A stretch of DNA of 64,000 nt from Alphaproteobacteria bacterium UBA1301. Lineage in GTDB: Bacteria; Pseudomonadota; Alphaproteobacteria; Micropepsales; Micropepsaceae. The stretch lies in contig DBUB01000011.1 of assembly GCA_002307725.1 (NCBI GenBank), forward strand, positions 68,612-132,611. Reading direction: 5' to 3'. The position numbers and the translations under genes were made by a program. This document shows positions 7,630-17,342 of this stretch, piece after piece (position 1 is the first letter of the stretch; each line of letters opens with the position of its first letter). Under the pieces are notes generated by a model. The model saw only the letters and a list, made by a program, of their open reading frames with translations, did not search any database and was not told the origin of the DNA.

Positions 7630-9051
7630 ATGTCCGACCGAACGAATCTGCCCGAATTCAGCGTTTCCGAGATTTCCGCCGCCCTCAAGCACACGGTGGA
7701 GGAGGCGTTCCCCTTTGTGCGTGTCCGCGGCGAGATCAGCGGCTTGAAATTTCATTCCTCAGGGCATGTCTATTTCGACCTCAAGGACGAGAAAAGCGTC
7801 CTCAACGCGGTGATCTGGAAGGGCGCGGTGCGGGCGCTCAAGGTCAAGCCGCAGGCGGGGCTGGAGGTCATTTGTACTGGCCGCATCTCCACCTACGGCG
7901 GTTCCTCGCGCTATCAGCTCATCGTCGAACAAGTGGAATTGGCCGGTCTCGGCGCTCTGATGGCGATGCTGGAGGAGCGCAAAAAAATGCTGGCGGCGGA
8001 AGGCCTGTTCGATGTCGGCCGCAAGAAGAAACTGCCCTATCTGCCGGAGGTGATCGGCGTCATCACGTCACCCACCGGCGCGGTGATCCGGGACATCATG
8101 CAGCGGCTCGCCGACCGCTTTCCGCGGCGGGTGCTGCTATGGCCGGTGGCGGTGCAGGGCGAGCGTGCGGCAGGTGAGATTGCGGCGGCGATCCGCGGGT
8201 TTTCGGCGTTGCCGAAGGACGGTCTGCCGCGGCCTGACGTTCTGATCGTGGCGCGCGGCGGCGGCTCGATCGAAGATTTGATGGCGTTCAACGAAGAAGT
8301 GGTGATCCGCGCCGTCGCCGCGTGCGAAATCCCGGTCATTTCCGCGGTCGGCCACGAGACCGACACCACCTTGATCGACTTCGTGTCCGATGTCCGCGCC
8401 CCGACCCCGACCGCCGCGGCGGAAATGGCGGTGCCGGTCAGGAGCGAGCTGATTTCCCAGACCCTTGACCTCGAACGGCGGCTGGGGCGCTCGGCGGCAG
8501 TCCAGATGGAACGACGGCGCGAGACCTTGCGGCATCTCGCCCGGGTGCTGCCGCGGGCTGACCAGCTTTTCGCGGCGCCGCGCCAGCGCTTCGATCAGGC
8601 GGCCGAGCGGCTGACCAACGCGCTTCGCCGCAACCTTGAAGTGCATCACCGTCACTTTGCCGAGACCGCGGCCTTGCTCCGCCCGGCCGGGCTCAAGAAT
8701 CGGCTCGCTCAAGGGACCGAGCGGACCAAGATGCTGGGATTGCGCCTTGATCGTTGTCACCGCACCCGTTTGGCAGAGGCGGCGCACCGGCTGGAGGGCC
8801 TCGTCCGGGTACTGGACAGCGTCAGCCACCGGGCGGTGCTGGCGCGCGGCTTTGCCATGGTGCGCGGCGCCGATGGCGGCCTGAAGCGCGCCGCCGCCGC
8901 GGTGGCGCTGGGCGAGGCCCTGACTCTGACCTTCGCTGATGGGGCGGTGCCGGTCGTGGCTGGCGCGGGGGCACATCCACCAGCCGCCAAACCAGCCAGA
9001 TCCCACCCTCCGGCCAAAAAGACCTCCGGCAACCAAGGCGATTTGTTTTGA
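7630..9051 (+). CDS. xseA: Exodeoxyribonuclease VII large subunit
   Basis: 473 residues. N-terminal OB-fold (FPFVRVRGEISGLKFHSSGHVYFDLKD), then the nuclease domain with GVITSPTGAVIRDIMQRLADRFP, ARGGGSIEDLMAFNEE and SAVGHETDTTLIDFVSDVRAPTPTAAAE, then a long coiled-coil region. With the small subunit XseB (not in the window) it degrades single-stranded DNA from both ends. The ATG at 7630 is preferred over an in-frame TTG at 7612. Confidence 0.96.
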   Translation: MSDRTNLPEFSVSEISAALKHTVEEAFPFVRVRGEISGLKFHSSGHVYFDLKDEKSVLNAVIWKGAVRALKVKPQAGLEVICTGRISTYGGSSRYQLIVEQVELAGLGALMAMLEERKKMLAAEGLFDVGRKKKLPYLPEVIGVITSPTGAVIRDIMQRLADRFPRRVLLWPVAVQGERAAGEIAAAIRGFSALPKDGLPRPDVLIVARGGGSIEDLMAFNEEVVIRAVAACEIPVISAVGHETDTTLIDFVSDVRAPTPTAAAEMAVPVRSELISQTLDLERRLGRSAAVQMERRRETLRHLARVLPRADQLFAAPRQRFDQAAERLTNALRRNLEVHHRHFAETAALLRPAGLKNRLAQGTERTKMLGLRLDRCHRTRLAEAAHRLEGLVRVLDSVSHRAVLARGFAMVRGADGGLKRAAAAVALGEALTLTFADGAVPVVAGAGAHPPAAKPARSHPPAKKTSGNQGDLF

Positions 9052-9106
9052 TGGCGTGTGGTGACCACCTCGCCTAAAACATGAGACGGAAAGAGGCGTT
9101 GCACGC

Positions 9107-9334
9107 ATGAACAAGATGGAACGGGATATCAGGCCCGACGGTCAGGCCGAACTCGAATACCAAGACGGCGAATACCGGGTGATCAAGCCCGGCACCTTTG
9201 TCGCCTGTGCCGTGACCGGTGTGCACATACCGCTTGAGGCGCTGCGTTATTGGAACGTCGAGCTGCAGGAAGCCTATGCCACCGCAGGCATCGCGCTGAA
9301 ACGGCTCCAAGAGACTGGAAAGACGCCGAAATGA
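9107..9334 (+). CDS. DUF2093 small protein
   Basis: 75 residues matching the short alphaproteobacterial DUF2093 family, visible in the core YRVIKPGTFVACAVTGVHIPLEALRYWNVELQEAY. Function unknown; in related genomes it is commonly found beside xseA and an M23 peptidase, as here. Its stop overlaps the start of the peptidase gene by four bases (ATGA), which implies translational coupling. Confidence 0.88.
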   Translation: MNKMERDIRPDGQAELEYQDGEYRVIKPGTFVACAVTGVHIPLEALRYWNVELQEAYATAGIALKRLQETGKTPK

Positions 9335-10164
9335 TCGGCCGCCGCGCGCTGCTCGCCACCGGTGCAGCCTTGGTGCTGCTGCCGCGGGCACGGGCATTTG
9401 CGTCGCGGCTTTCCCTTCGCGGCTCGTTCGAACAAGGCGGCCTTGTCGTCGGCAAAGTCGAGCCGGGCGTGCCGGTGCTGGTCGACGACAAGTCTGTGCA
9501 CGTCTCACCGGAGGGCCTGTTCGCCTTCGGTCTCAGCTACGATGGCGAAACGCCTGTCCGCGTCCACGCCGCCTTCAAGGATGCGCCGGACTACGAAGAC
9601 GTCATCCAGCCGGTCAAACGCCAATACGACATCCAATCGATCACCGGTCTGCCACAAGAATACGTCGAACCACCGCCGGAGACCCTTGAACGTATGAAGC
9701 AGGAACGCGAGGCGATCTTCGCGGCGCGCCAGGCCGACACCGACGGCATCGGCTTTGCCGAACCGCTCGATTGGCCTTTCGCCGGGCGCCTCAGCGGGAT
9801 TTACGGCAGCCAGCGCATCCTCAACGGTAACCCGAAGGCGCCGCATCTGGGGGTCGACATCGCTGCGCCCGAAGGTACGCCCATTCGCGCCCCTGCCGAC
9901 GGCATCGTCAGCATTGCCGACGATTACTATCTCGAAGGCGGTTTCACGCTGCTCGATCACGGCCACGGCGTCTCGACCTGCTATCTGCATCAGAGCGTGC
10001 GGCTGGTGACGGTGGGGCAACCGGTGAAGCGCGGTGACGTTATCGGCCATGTCGGCAAGACCGGGCGCGCCACCGGTCCGCATTGCCATTGGGGTTTGTG
10101 CTGGTTTCAGATGAAGCTCGATCCCTCGCGCGCCACAAGCACGCCGGAACCGCCGAAGGCCTAA
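9331..10164 (+). CDS. M23-family (LytM) peptidoglycan endopeptidase
   Basis: 277 residues. The N-terminal MIGRRALLATGAALVLLPRARAFA is a signal peptide with an Arg pair. The C-terminal LytM domain has all metal ligands: His and Asp in HLGVDIAAP, and HxH in GPHCHWGLCW, with GIYGSQRILNG before them. It should cut peptide cross-links in periplasmic murein. It is coupled to DUF2093 through an ATGA overlap. Its TAA overlaps the stop of the convergent acyltransferase gene by three bases. Confidence 0.93.
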   Translation: MIGRRALLATGAALVLLPRARAFASRLSLRGSFEQGGLVVGKVEPGVPVLVDDKSVHVSPEGLFAFGLSYDGETPVRVHAAFKDAPDYEDVIQPVKRQYDIQSITGLPQEYVEPPPETLERMKQEREAIFAARQADTDGIGFAEPLDWPFAGRLSGIYGSQRILNGNPKAPHLGVDIAAPEGTPIRAPADGIVSIADDYYLEGGFTLLDHGHGVSTCYLHQSVRLVTVGQPVKRGDVIGHVGKTGRATGPHCHWGLCWFQMKLDPSRATSTPEPPKA

Positions 10165-11102
10165 AGAATTCCCTGCGCCTTCATCTTTTCGATGTCGCGC
10201 GGCGTCGTCCAGCGGTGGTGCGTCCACAGCCATTGCGCTGGGTCCTTGCGCACCATGGTTTCCACCGCTGCGGTGATTTTGGCAGTCAGCGCCAGCACAT
10301 CCGCTTCCGCGTCGCCGGTCGGCGTGAAGGTGACGGGCGGATTGATCGTCATGCGGAAATGGGCGCCGTTCACGCGTTTGCACGAGGTCGGTAGCAGCGC
10401 CGATCCCATCTTCAGCGCCAGCGAGGCCGGGGCGGAGGTGGTCAGCGCATCGCGTCCGAAAAACGGCACCGGCACGCCCTCATAGGTCTTTTGGTCGACC
10501 AGCATGAAGATGGACTTGCCACGCCGCAGCAGCGTGAAGATGCGCCGCGTGCCTTGCGCGCCTTTGGTGATTTGTTCGGCCGGACCGCGCACGCCGCGCT
10601 GCTTGGTAATCCAACGTGCCACATACGGATTGTTCGGCGGGCGATAGACGAGGCCCCCCTCATAGCCGAGATGCGCGGCGGCGATCGGCATCGCTTCCCA
10701 ATTGGCGAGATGCCCGGAAATGAACATGACACCTTTGCCCGCGGCGATGGCCGCATCGGCATATTCGGTGCCGTCGATTTCGATGCGTTGGCCGGGACCG
10801 AGAGTCATCTTGTCGAGATGAGAATATTCGCCGACCACGCGTCCGAGGTTGTCGCAGACTTGGCGCACGATAGCTTCAATTTCGTCCGGCGTCTTATCGG
10901 GATAGGCAGCTTTCAGGTTCTGGCGTGCCGTATTGGCGGTCGGCAGGTGCGAATAGATGTGCCGCCCGATGAACCCGCCCAAAGCCGAGGCGGCATCGAT
11001 GCCGATCAGCCGGAACAGTGCCATGAAGGCGAAAAACGGCGCGGCCTCGCCGAGAAACCGCAACTTCTTGCCGAAGGACAGACCCGCCGAAGTTTTCATC
11101 AC
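10161..11102 (-). CDS. lpxL: LpxL/HtrB-type lipid A acyltransferase
   Basis: 313 residues with one N-terminal membrane segment. The catalytic HX4E motif appears in SGHLANWEAMPIAA, followed by a YRPPNNPY block, the GRRIFTLLRRGKSIFMLVDQK region and PFFGRDALTT typical of lysophospholipid acyltransferases of lipid A. It transfers a secondary acyl chain to Kdo2-lipid IVA. It lies seven bases downstream of lpxK on the same strand, at the end of a lipid A biosynthesis and export block. Confidence 0.9.
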   Translation of the reverse strand: MMKTSAGLSFGKKLRFLGEAAPFFAFMALFRLIGIDAASALGGFIGRHIYSHLPTANTARQNLKAAYPDKTPDEIEAIVRQVCDNLGRVVGEYSHLDKMTLGPGQRIEIDGTEYADAAIAAGKGVMFISGHLANWEAMPIAAAHLGYEGGLVYRPPNNPYVARWITKQRGVRGPAEQITKGAQGTRRIFTLLRRGKSIFMLVDQKTYEGVPVPFFGRDALTTSAPASLALKMGSALLPTSCKRVNGAHFRMTINPPVTFTPTGDAEADVLALTAKITAAVETMVRKDPAQWLWTHHRWTTPRDIEKMKAQGIL

Positions 11103-11109
11103 AGCGCGG

Positions 11110-12087
11110 CTATCGCGCCCTGCCTAGCCTGTCAAGCAACCGATCTAAACCGTAGGGTTCGATGGTGGCGATGACGGGCAGGAAGGAGATGCCGTCGCGG
11201 TCGGATTCCGCGATCCGGAGGTAGTCTTTTTCGGTGGTGACGAGTTGGGCGCCGTCCGCGCGGGCCTTCAGATGGTTCAACTCCTGATTGCTATAGGAGT
11301 GGTGGTCGGCGAAGGCGATGGTGTCGATCAATTCGGCGCCCAGTCCGGCGAGGGTGCGGAACAGCTTTTCGGGACGGCCGATACCGGCAAATGCCACCAC
11401 ACGACTCCCATTCCAGTCCGTGCCCGCCGCAGGCGCCACATGGGCCCGCAACACCGGCCCCTCAAATCCAGGAAGATTGAATGCGGGCAGGTGAGGGCTT
11501 CCGTCGCCGGTCACGATGACCGCATCGGCTCGGGCAAGGCCTTGTGCCACGGGCTCGCGCAAAGGCCCGGCGGGCAGGACGCGTCCGTTACCGAAGCCGC
11601 GTTCCCCGTCCACCACGACCAGTGACAGGTCTTTCGCCAGGGTGAAGTTCTGATGACCATCATCCATCACGATGATATCGGCGCCACGTTCCACCGCCAG
11701 CATCGCGCCTTGGCAACGGTCGCGGGAAACCACGGTCGCCGCCTTACGGGCCAACAGCAGAGGTTCGTCGCCGACATCTGCCGCGGTGTGGCTCTTGCTG
11801 ACCACGACGGGTCCGGCCAGCCGGCCGCCATAGCCGCGCGTCAGAAAGAACGGGTTCTTGCCGTGGGCAATGATCGCATCGGCAACTGCAATGGCGACCG
11901 GCGTCTTACCGGTGCCGCCAGCCGAAATGTTGCCAATACAAACGACCGGCACCCGGGCGCGATATGGCGTGGCGTTTTGCGCCTTCCAGCGCACGGTGGC
12001 GCCATAGAGCCAGCCGAGAGGTGCTAGCACGGCCGCGGCGATCTTTGCGGCAGCATCGTCGCGATCCCAGAAGTCAGGTGCGCGCAT
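11110..12087 (-). CDS. lpxK: Tetraacyldisaccharide 4'-kinase
   Basis: 325 residues. The Walker A GNISAGGTGKTP is family-specific, and MDDGHQNFTLAKDLSLVVVDGERGFGNGRVLPAGPLREP matches the LpxK core. It phosphorylates the 4' position of the lipid A disaccharide at the inner membrane. The N-terminus carries the short membrane-associated helix AAAVLAPLGWLYG. Its start overlaps the 3' end of waaA by 14 bases. Confidence 0.96.
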   Translation of the reverse strand: MRAPDFWDRDDAAAKIAAAVLAPLGWLYGATVRWKAQNATPYRARVPVVCIGNISAGGTGKTPVAIAVADAIIAHGKNPFFLTRGYGGRLAGPVVVSKSHTAADVGDEPLLLARKAATVVSRDRCQGAMLAVERGADIIVMDDGHQNFTLAKDLSLVVVDGERGFGNGRVLPAGPLREPVAQGLARADAVIVTGDGSPHLPAFNLPGFEGPVLRAHVAPAAGTDWNGSRVVAFAGIGRPEKLFRTLAGLGAELIDTIAFADHHSYSNQELNHLKARADGAQLVTTEKDYLRIAESDRDGISFLPVIATIEPYGLDRLLDRLGRAR

Positions 12088-13342
12088 CGAGCATCTTCAC
12101 CACAGTAGCGACGGTTTTGGCGACGGCCCCGCCGAGATCGGCGGCACCCATCTTCGCTGCATCACCGAGTCTGGCTGCTTCCGCCGGATCGTTGAGGAGT
12201 TTGGTCGTGAGGCTGGCGATATCGCTGGCGGCATTGACCAATCCGACACCTTGCGCGGCGAGCAGGGCGTCGAAGGCGGTAGTGAAATTGTAAATATGCG
12301 GGCCGGTCAGTACGGCGCATCCGAGCTTGGCTGGTTCGAGCGGATTTTGCCCGCCATGCCGGATCAAGCTGCCGCCGATGAAACAGAATCGCGTCAGGCG
12401 ATAGAACAGGCCGAGCTCGCCCATGGTGTCGGCGATATAGACGGCGGTGTCGCCCTCCGGCAGTTCGCCGGTGGAGCGGCGTTTGGTGTTGCGGCTGCCG
12501 CACAACATCGCGATGTCGCCGGCGCGCTGGATGTGGCGCGGCACGATGATGGTGAGCAAATTCGGGAAGGTGCGGCGCAGCGCGTCGTGGGCGGGAAGGA
12601 TGGTTTCTTCTTCACCCGGATGAGTCTGTGCCGCCAGCAAAATGGGGCGCGCGCCGATCGCCGTGCGCAGTTCTGCCAGTTTGACCGGATCGGCGGGCAG
12701 CACCGGCGCATCGGCTTTCAGACTGCCGATGACCTGCACGTTCGGCGTACCGAGGTCGCGGAAACGGGCGCCGATCTCTTCGTCTTGCGCCAAGCACACC
12801 TGATACGACGACAGGATTGCCGCTGCGGTCTTGCGTGCCCAACGCCAGCTTCGGAACGAACGCTCTGTCATACGGGCGTTGATCAGCGCCAGTTTGACGC
12901 CGCGCTGGCGCGCGCCAAGGATCAGATTGGGCCAAATGTCGGAATCAACGAACAGTCCGGCCTCAGGTTTCCAATGATCGAGAAACCGCGCCGTCGCGCC
13001 GGGCGTATCGACCGGAATAAACTGGTGAAAAGCGCCCTCCGGCAGCCGGTCTTGCATCACCTTGGCCGAGGTCACCGTACCGCTGGTGAGCAGTACGGAG
13101 CAGGGTACCGCCTTCAGCAATGCATCGATGAGTGGCAGGGCCGCGACGCATTCGCCGACGCTCGCGCCATGCACCCAGATCAGTGTGCCCTCGGGCCGTG
13201 GCTTGGCGCCATGGCCGAGCCGCTCCCTGTTGCGTTCCAGATGCTCTTTGCCGCGCAAGGTGCGCCGGCGCAGCAGCATCGGCACGGCCGGCGACAGCAG
13301 TGTGGTGACGATACGATAGGCTGTGATGCCGAAGGGTGTCAT
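12074..13342 (-). CDS. waaA: 3-deoxy-D-manno-octulosonic acid (Kdo) transferase
   Basis: 422 residues, normal for a GT30 enzyme. N-terminal membrane anchor, then WVHGASVGECVAALPL containing the catalytic Glu, and the C-terminal nucleotide-sugar site FIGGSLIRHGGQNPLEPAKLGCAVLTGPHIYNF. It adds Kdo from CMP-Kdo to lipid IVA. One deviation: the usual E(T/S)E(L/I)WPN motif reads DSDIWPN, keeping acidity but with shorter side chains. It overlaps msbA by four bases (ATGA) and lpxK by 14. Confidence 0.95.
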   Translation of the reverse strand: MTPFGITAYRIVTTLLSPAVPMLLRRRTLRGKEHLERNRERLGHGAKPRPEGTLIWVHGASVGECVAALPLIDALLKAVPCSVLLTSGTVTSAKVMQDRLPEGAFHQFIPVDTPGATARFLDHWKPEAGLFVDSDIWPNLILGARQRGVKLALINARMTERSFRSWRWARKTAAAILSSYQVCLAQDEEIGARFRDLGTPNVQVIGSLKADAPVLPADPVKLAELRTAIGARPILLAAQTHPGEEETILPAHDALRRTFPNLLTIIVPRHIQRAGDIAMLCGSRNTKRRSTGELPEGDTAVYIADTMGELGLFYRLTRFCFIGGSLIRHGGQNPLEPAKLGCAVLTGPHIYNFTTAFDALLAAQGVGLVNAASDIASLTTKLLNDPAEAARLGDAAKMGAADLGGAVAKTVATVVKMLDART

Positions 13343-15153
13343 GCCGGAACTTGCTCGACCGAGGGCGACTCAACCGTTTCGTCGTGATGATACAGCCTGG
13401 CGTACAACCCGCCTTTGGTTATGAGTTCGCCGTGCGTTCCCGCTTCCACCACGCGGCCCCGGTCGAGCACATAAAGCCTATCGGCGTCGGCAACGGTGGA
13501 GAGCCGGTGGGCGATCACGATGGTGGTGCGGTTCTTCATCAGGCGGGTCAATGCTTCCTGCACCTGCCGCTCGCTTTCGGTATCGAGCGCGGAGGTGGCT
13601 TCGTCGAGCAGCAGGATTGGCGCATTGCGCAGCATAGCGCGGGCAATGGCGATGCGCTGGCGTTGCCCGCCGGAGAGCTTCAGCCCGCCTTCGCCGACGC
13701 GGGTGTCATAGGCTTCCGGCAGCGCGATGATGAAGTCGTGTGCGGCGGCATCATGCGCGGCTTGTTCAATGTCGGCGCGCGAGGCGCCCGGCCGTCCGAG
13801 TGCGATATTCGTCGCTACGCTCTCATCGAATAGGATCGGCTCTTGCGTCACCAACGCAATGTTGCGGCGAAGCGATTCCAGCGTCACCTGCCGGATGTCG
13901 TGACCGTCGATGGCGATGCTGCCGTCATCGACGTCGTAGAACCGCAGCAGCAGATTGAAGATCGTCGTCTTGCCCGATCCCGACGGTCCGACGAGAGCGA
14001 CTTTGCTGCCCGGTTTGACATGGAGATCGACACCACGCACCGCCGGAGCATTGGCATCGGCACTATAAGTGAACGAGACGTTATTGAACGTCACGCTACC
14101 GCCGGCCGGCGCATGCGCAACCGTCAACGTGTTGGCGTCTTTGGTATCGACGATATGCGGCCTTGCGTCGATCATGGCGAAGACGCGGGCGGCGGCGGTG
14201 AGGCCGCTCGAAGCGATCGGCCAGAGTTGGCTTAAGTTGCGCACCGGTTGCTGCGCCAGCAGCAAAGCGCCCATGAAGACGGCAAAATCGCCGGGCTGGA
14301 GGTGATGATGGGCGATCTGCCGGCCCGCGTACCAAATCACGGCGCCGACCACGATACCCATGAAAACGTCGGTTACGGGAACCGCCGAGGCGCGCCGCTT
14401 GGCCAGTTTGATGAGCTGTTTCAAGCGCAGTTGCAGCCGGTCACTCGTAATCTTGGAGGTGTATGCTTCCAAGCCGTAAGCTTTGATGACGCGCCGGCCT
14501 TCCAGCGCTTCGACGATGGCGGTGGAGAGCGAGCCGGTCTCGTCCATGTTGCGTTTGGTGGCGCGGCGGATCGAGCTGCCGATGCGTTCCATCGCCCAAG
14601 CCACGCCCGGCACCGCAATCGCGCAGATCAGCGTCAGCTTCCAGTCGGCATAGACCATCGCCGCGACCAGCGCGACCAGGGTGATGGATTCGAGCCAGAC
14701 GGCGGCGACGCCTTTGGCGATGGCATCGCGCATCAAGGTGGCATCGTAAAGGAAATTGGAGACGAACGACCCCGAATGCAGGGCGTTGATCTGCGCCAGA
14801 TCGCGCCGCACCAGCGAATCGAACATGTCATGCTGGGCGGCGGTGACGACGCGTTCGCCCAAGGTGTCGACGCGCGATTGCTGAATGAAATAGGAGAAGG
14901 CCCGCAGCCACAGTACGCCGCACACTTCCAGCGGGAGAATCCAGATGGCTGGTGTCGCGGTCACCGGTGATCCCGCCGGGCTGGGCAAGAGCAGATTGAA
15001 GGCAGGTCCCAACAGCCTGGCAAGCGCGCCTGTGGTCAGCGCCGTCACGATCATAAAGAAGATCGCGATGGCGAGCGTCGTCTTCTGCGCCCCGAGATAA
15101 TCGCGGGCGATCCGCCGTACGATCCCGATGGTGTTGGCCGGTGTTTCCTTCAT
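13339..15153 (-). CDS. msbA: MsbA-type lipid flippase, ABC exporter
   Basis: 604 residues: six membrane helices (roughly 20-310), then an ATPase domain with Walker A GPSGSGKTT, signature LSGGQRQRIAIARA, Walker B ILLLDEATSALD and switch HRLSTVADAD. Its position between an IMPase gene and waaA points to export of lipid A precursor across the inner membrane. A longer in-frame extension to 15492 would overlap the IMPase gene and lacks homology, so the ATG at 15153 (MKETPANTIG) is preferred, although its ribosome site is weak. Confidence 0.92.
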   Translation of the reverse strand: MKETPANTIGIVRRIARDYLGAQKTTLAIAIFFMIVTALTTGALARLLGPAFNLLLPSPAGSPVTATPAIWILPLEVCGVLWLRAFSYFIQQSRVDTLGERVVTAAQHDMFDSLVRRDLAQINALHSGSFVSNFLYDATLMRDAIAKGVAAVWLESITLVALVAAMVYADWKLTLICAIAVPGVAWAMERIGSSIRRATKRNMDETGSLSTAIVEALEGRRVIKAYGLEAYTSKITSDRLQLRLKQLIKLAKRRASAVPVTDVFMGIVVGAVIWYAGRQIAHHHLQPGDFAVFMGALLLAQQPVRNLSQLWPIASSGLTAAARVFAMIDARPHIVDTKDANTLTVAHAPAGGSVTFNNVSFTYSADANAPAVRGVDLHVKPGSKVALVGPSGSGKTTIFNLLLRFYDVDDGSIAIDGHDIRQVTLESLRRNIALVTQEPILFDESVATNIALGRPGASRADIEQAAHDAAAHDFIIALPEAYDTRVGEGGLKLSGGQRQRIAIARAMLRNAPILLLDEATSALDTESERQVQEALTRLMKNRTTIVIAHRLSTVADADRLYVLDRGRVVEAGTHGELITKGGLYARLYHHDETVESPSVEQVPA

Positions 15154-15223
15154 AGTTCCGGGGTTTAGCACGGGCTCTGCCGCCCGGCGAGGGCCGGATG
15201 CAAAACCGGTTAGCCCGGCGCCG

Positions 15224-16009
15224 TCACGTTTTGGGAGCGTTATCAAGCCGGGACCGTAAAACGGCATGCAGCTTCGGCCCTGCTGCCAAGGCCGAGGGTT
15301 GCACGACATCCTCACGGTTGTAGCGCGGTTCGGCGCCGTCGACGGAGGTGAGCAGTCCGCCCGCCTCGCGGATAATGAGATCGGCTGCCGCCAGGTCCCA
15401 GTCGTGCAGCTCGGCCATGGTGATGGCGGCGTCGAATTTGCCCGCTGCCACCAGCGCAACGCGATAAGCGATCGAGTTCGGGTTTTCCACATGCATCGGC
15501 GGCCACGGCTGATCCCAGCGCGGATGGCTGAACGTCGCTTTGCTCGCCAGCATGTTGCAGCCTTCGAGGCTTTCGGTCGCCGAAACGTGAATGCGCGTCC
15601 CGTTGAGGAACGCGCCTTCGCCCGCCGCCGCCAGGAAACATTCGTCCGTAATCGGATTATAGACGCAGGAACTCACTGGCCGTTCGTCCTCCACCACTGC
15701 GACGCAGATGGTGAAATGCGGCCGCCGCTTGACGAAGGCGAGCGTGCCGTCGATCGGATCGACCACGAACACGCGATGCGCCGCGAAACGCGATTTGTCG
15801 TCTTCGGTTTCCTCCGACAGCCAAGCGTATTCCGGGCGGGCGCCGCGCAGCGCCCCGTTGAGATAGGTGTTGACGGCAATATCGGCTTCGGTCACCGGGC
15901 TGCCGTCGGACTTGTTCCAGGTTTCGCAGGAACGGGCGAAGATATCGCGCGCGATGGTGCCCGCCGTGCGCACCGAATCCTCCAGCAGCTTGAGATCATG
16001 CGCCGGCAA
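15224..16009 (-). CDS. Inositol monophosphatase / 3'(2'),5'-bisphosphate nucleotidase family protein
   Basis: 261 residues. Metal-binding motifs are visible: EETEDD, DPIDGTLAFVKRRPHF and DWDLAAADLIIREAGG. The family removes phosphate from inositol phosphates or from adenosine 3',5'-bisphosphate; sequence alone does not decide which. In Alphaproteobacteria a gene of this family, often called cysQ, commonly sits between pmbA/tldE and waaA, as here. The start overlaps the pmbA 3' end by 14 bases. Confidence 0.88.
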   Translation of the reverse strand: MPAHDLKLLEDSVRTAGTIARDIFARSCETWNKSDGSPVTEADIAVNTYLNGALRGARPEYAWLSEETEDDKSRFAAHRVFVVDPIDGTLAFVKRRPHFTICVAVVEDERPVSSCVYNPITDECFLAAAGEGAFLNGTRIHVSATESLEGCNMLASKATFSHPRWDQPWPPMHVENPNSIAYRVALVAAGKFDAAITMAELHDWDLAAADLIIREAGGLLTSVDGAEPRYNREDVVQPSALAAGPKLHAVLRSRLDNAPKT

Positions 16010-17342
16010 CGGTCATCCCCTCGATGCGGATGGTGGGGGCGTTGGTGCCATAGCGGAAGACGAGATCGCTGGCGGGCGTCAGCTTGCGATACATATCCTT
16101 CAAATTGCCCGCGATGGTTACTTCCGAAACCGGATAGGCGATCTTGCCGTTCTCGATCCAGAAACCCGAGGCGCCGCGGCTGTAATCACCGGTGACGGAA
16201 TTGACACCCATGCCCATCAGCTCGGTGACGTAGAAGCCTTCTTTGATGTCGGCGATCAACTCCTCAGGCGAAAGCGTGCCCGCTGCCATATAGAAATTGG
16301 TGCAAGACGGATGCGGCGGGCCGCCGGTGCCGCGCGCGGCATGGCCGGTGGTTTCCAAACCGAGTTGCTTGGCGCTGGCGCAATCGAGCAGCCAGGTCTT
16401 CAACACGCCGTTTTCCACCACCGCCATTTTGCGATTGGCAACGCCTTCGCCGTCGAATGGCTTCGAGCGCAAGCCGCGGATGCGATGGGGATCGTCGATG
16501 ATGGTGATGCCGGGGGCGAAGATTTCCTGGCCCATCCGGTCCTTCAGGAAGCTGACCCCGCGCGCGATGGCCGCGCCTGAAATCGCGCCTGCCAGATGGC
16601 CGATCAGCCCCGCCGACTCGCGCGGATCGAACACCACCGGCACCGCCTGGCTTTTGGCTTTGCGGGGGTGGAGACGCGCCACCGTGCGCTCCCCGGCGCG
16701 GCGGCCAACAATTTCGGCGCTTTCCAGATCGGCGGCGCGGCGGGCGCTGGTGTAATCGTAATCGCGCTCCATCTCGGTGCCTTCGCCCGCCAGCACGGCG
16801 ACGCTGATCGAGTGGCTGGTGCCGGCATAACGGCCGAAGAAGCCTTCCGAAGTGGCCAGCGCAATGGCGTAGCGGCTGAACCCGGCACCGCCGCCTTCCG
16901 AATTGGTGACACCACGCACCGCCAGCGCGGCGCCTTCCACGGCGCGGGCTTGCTCGACCAGGGTATCGGCCGAGGGCTCGTCCGCGTCTTCGAGATCGAG
17001 GACGGGGATGGTCCGCGCCAGACGATCGGGCGGGGCGAGGCAAGCGAAGCGGTCTTCCGGCGCCAGCTTGGCCATAGTGACGGCGCGGCCGGGCAGGGCG
17101 AGAACCGCCTCTTTGCTGAGGTCGGTGGACGAGACGAACGCCACTTTCTGGCCGACGAAGACCCGCAGGCCGATGTCCGAGGCCTCGGAGCGCTCGACGT
17201 CCTCCAGCTTTCCCAGGCGATAAGACACGCTGGCCGAGACGTTTTCGACATACAGCGCATCGGCGGCATCGGCACCGGCCTTTTGAGCGGCGGCGATCAG
17301 GTCCTGCAACAGGGCCTCAGGCTTTTCGGCTGGATTGGTCAT
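15996..17342 (-). CDS. pmbA: TldE/PmbA metalloprotease subunit
   Basis: 448 residues. The sequence follows the TldE/PmbA pattern (VENVSASVSYRLGKLEDVERSE; GLRVFVGQKVAFVSSTD; FDGEGVANRKMAVVENGVLKTWLLD; NFYMAAGTLSPEELI; GDYSRGASGFWIENG). The TldD-TldE heterodimer degrades short unfolded peptides and matures microcins; the TldE subunit lacks the zinc HExxxH, as seen here. The partner tldD is also in the window, 26 kb away. It heads the minus-strand envelope gene block. Confidence 0.94.
   Translation of the reverse strand: MTNPAEKPEALLQDLIAAAQKAGADAADALYVENVSASVSYRLGKLEDVERSEASDIGLRVFVGQKVAFVSSTDLSKEAVLALPGRAVTMAKLAPEDRFACLAPPDRLARTIPVLDLEDADEPSADTLVEQARAVEGAALAVRGVTNSEGGGAGFSRYAIALATSEGFFGRYAGTSHSISVAVLAGEGTEMERDYDYTSARRAADLESAEIVGRRAGERTVARLHPRKAKSQAVPVVFDPRESAGLIGHLAGAISGAAIARGVSFLKDRMGQEIFAPGITIIDDPHRIRGLRSKPFDGEGVANRKMAVVENGVLKTWLLDCASAKQLGLETTGHAARGTGGPPHPSCTNFYMAAGTLSPEELIADIKEGFYVTELMGMGVNSVTGDYSRGASGFWIENGKIAYPVSEVTIAGNLKDMYRKLTPASDLVFRYGTNAPTIRIEGMTVAGA

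Noticed and set aside
12251..13387. Long plus-strand open frame opposite waaA
   Set aside because: It has no motifs, and waaA on the other strand carries complete GT30 signatures and ATGA couplings.
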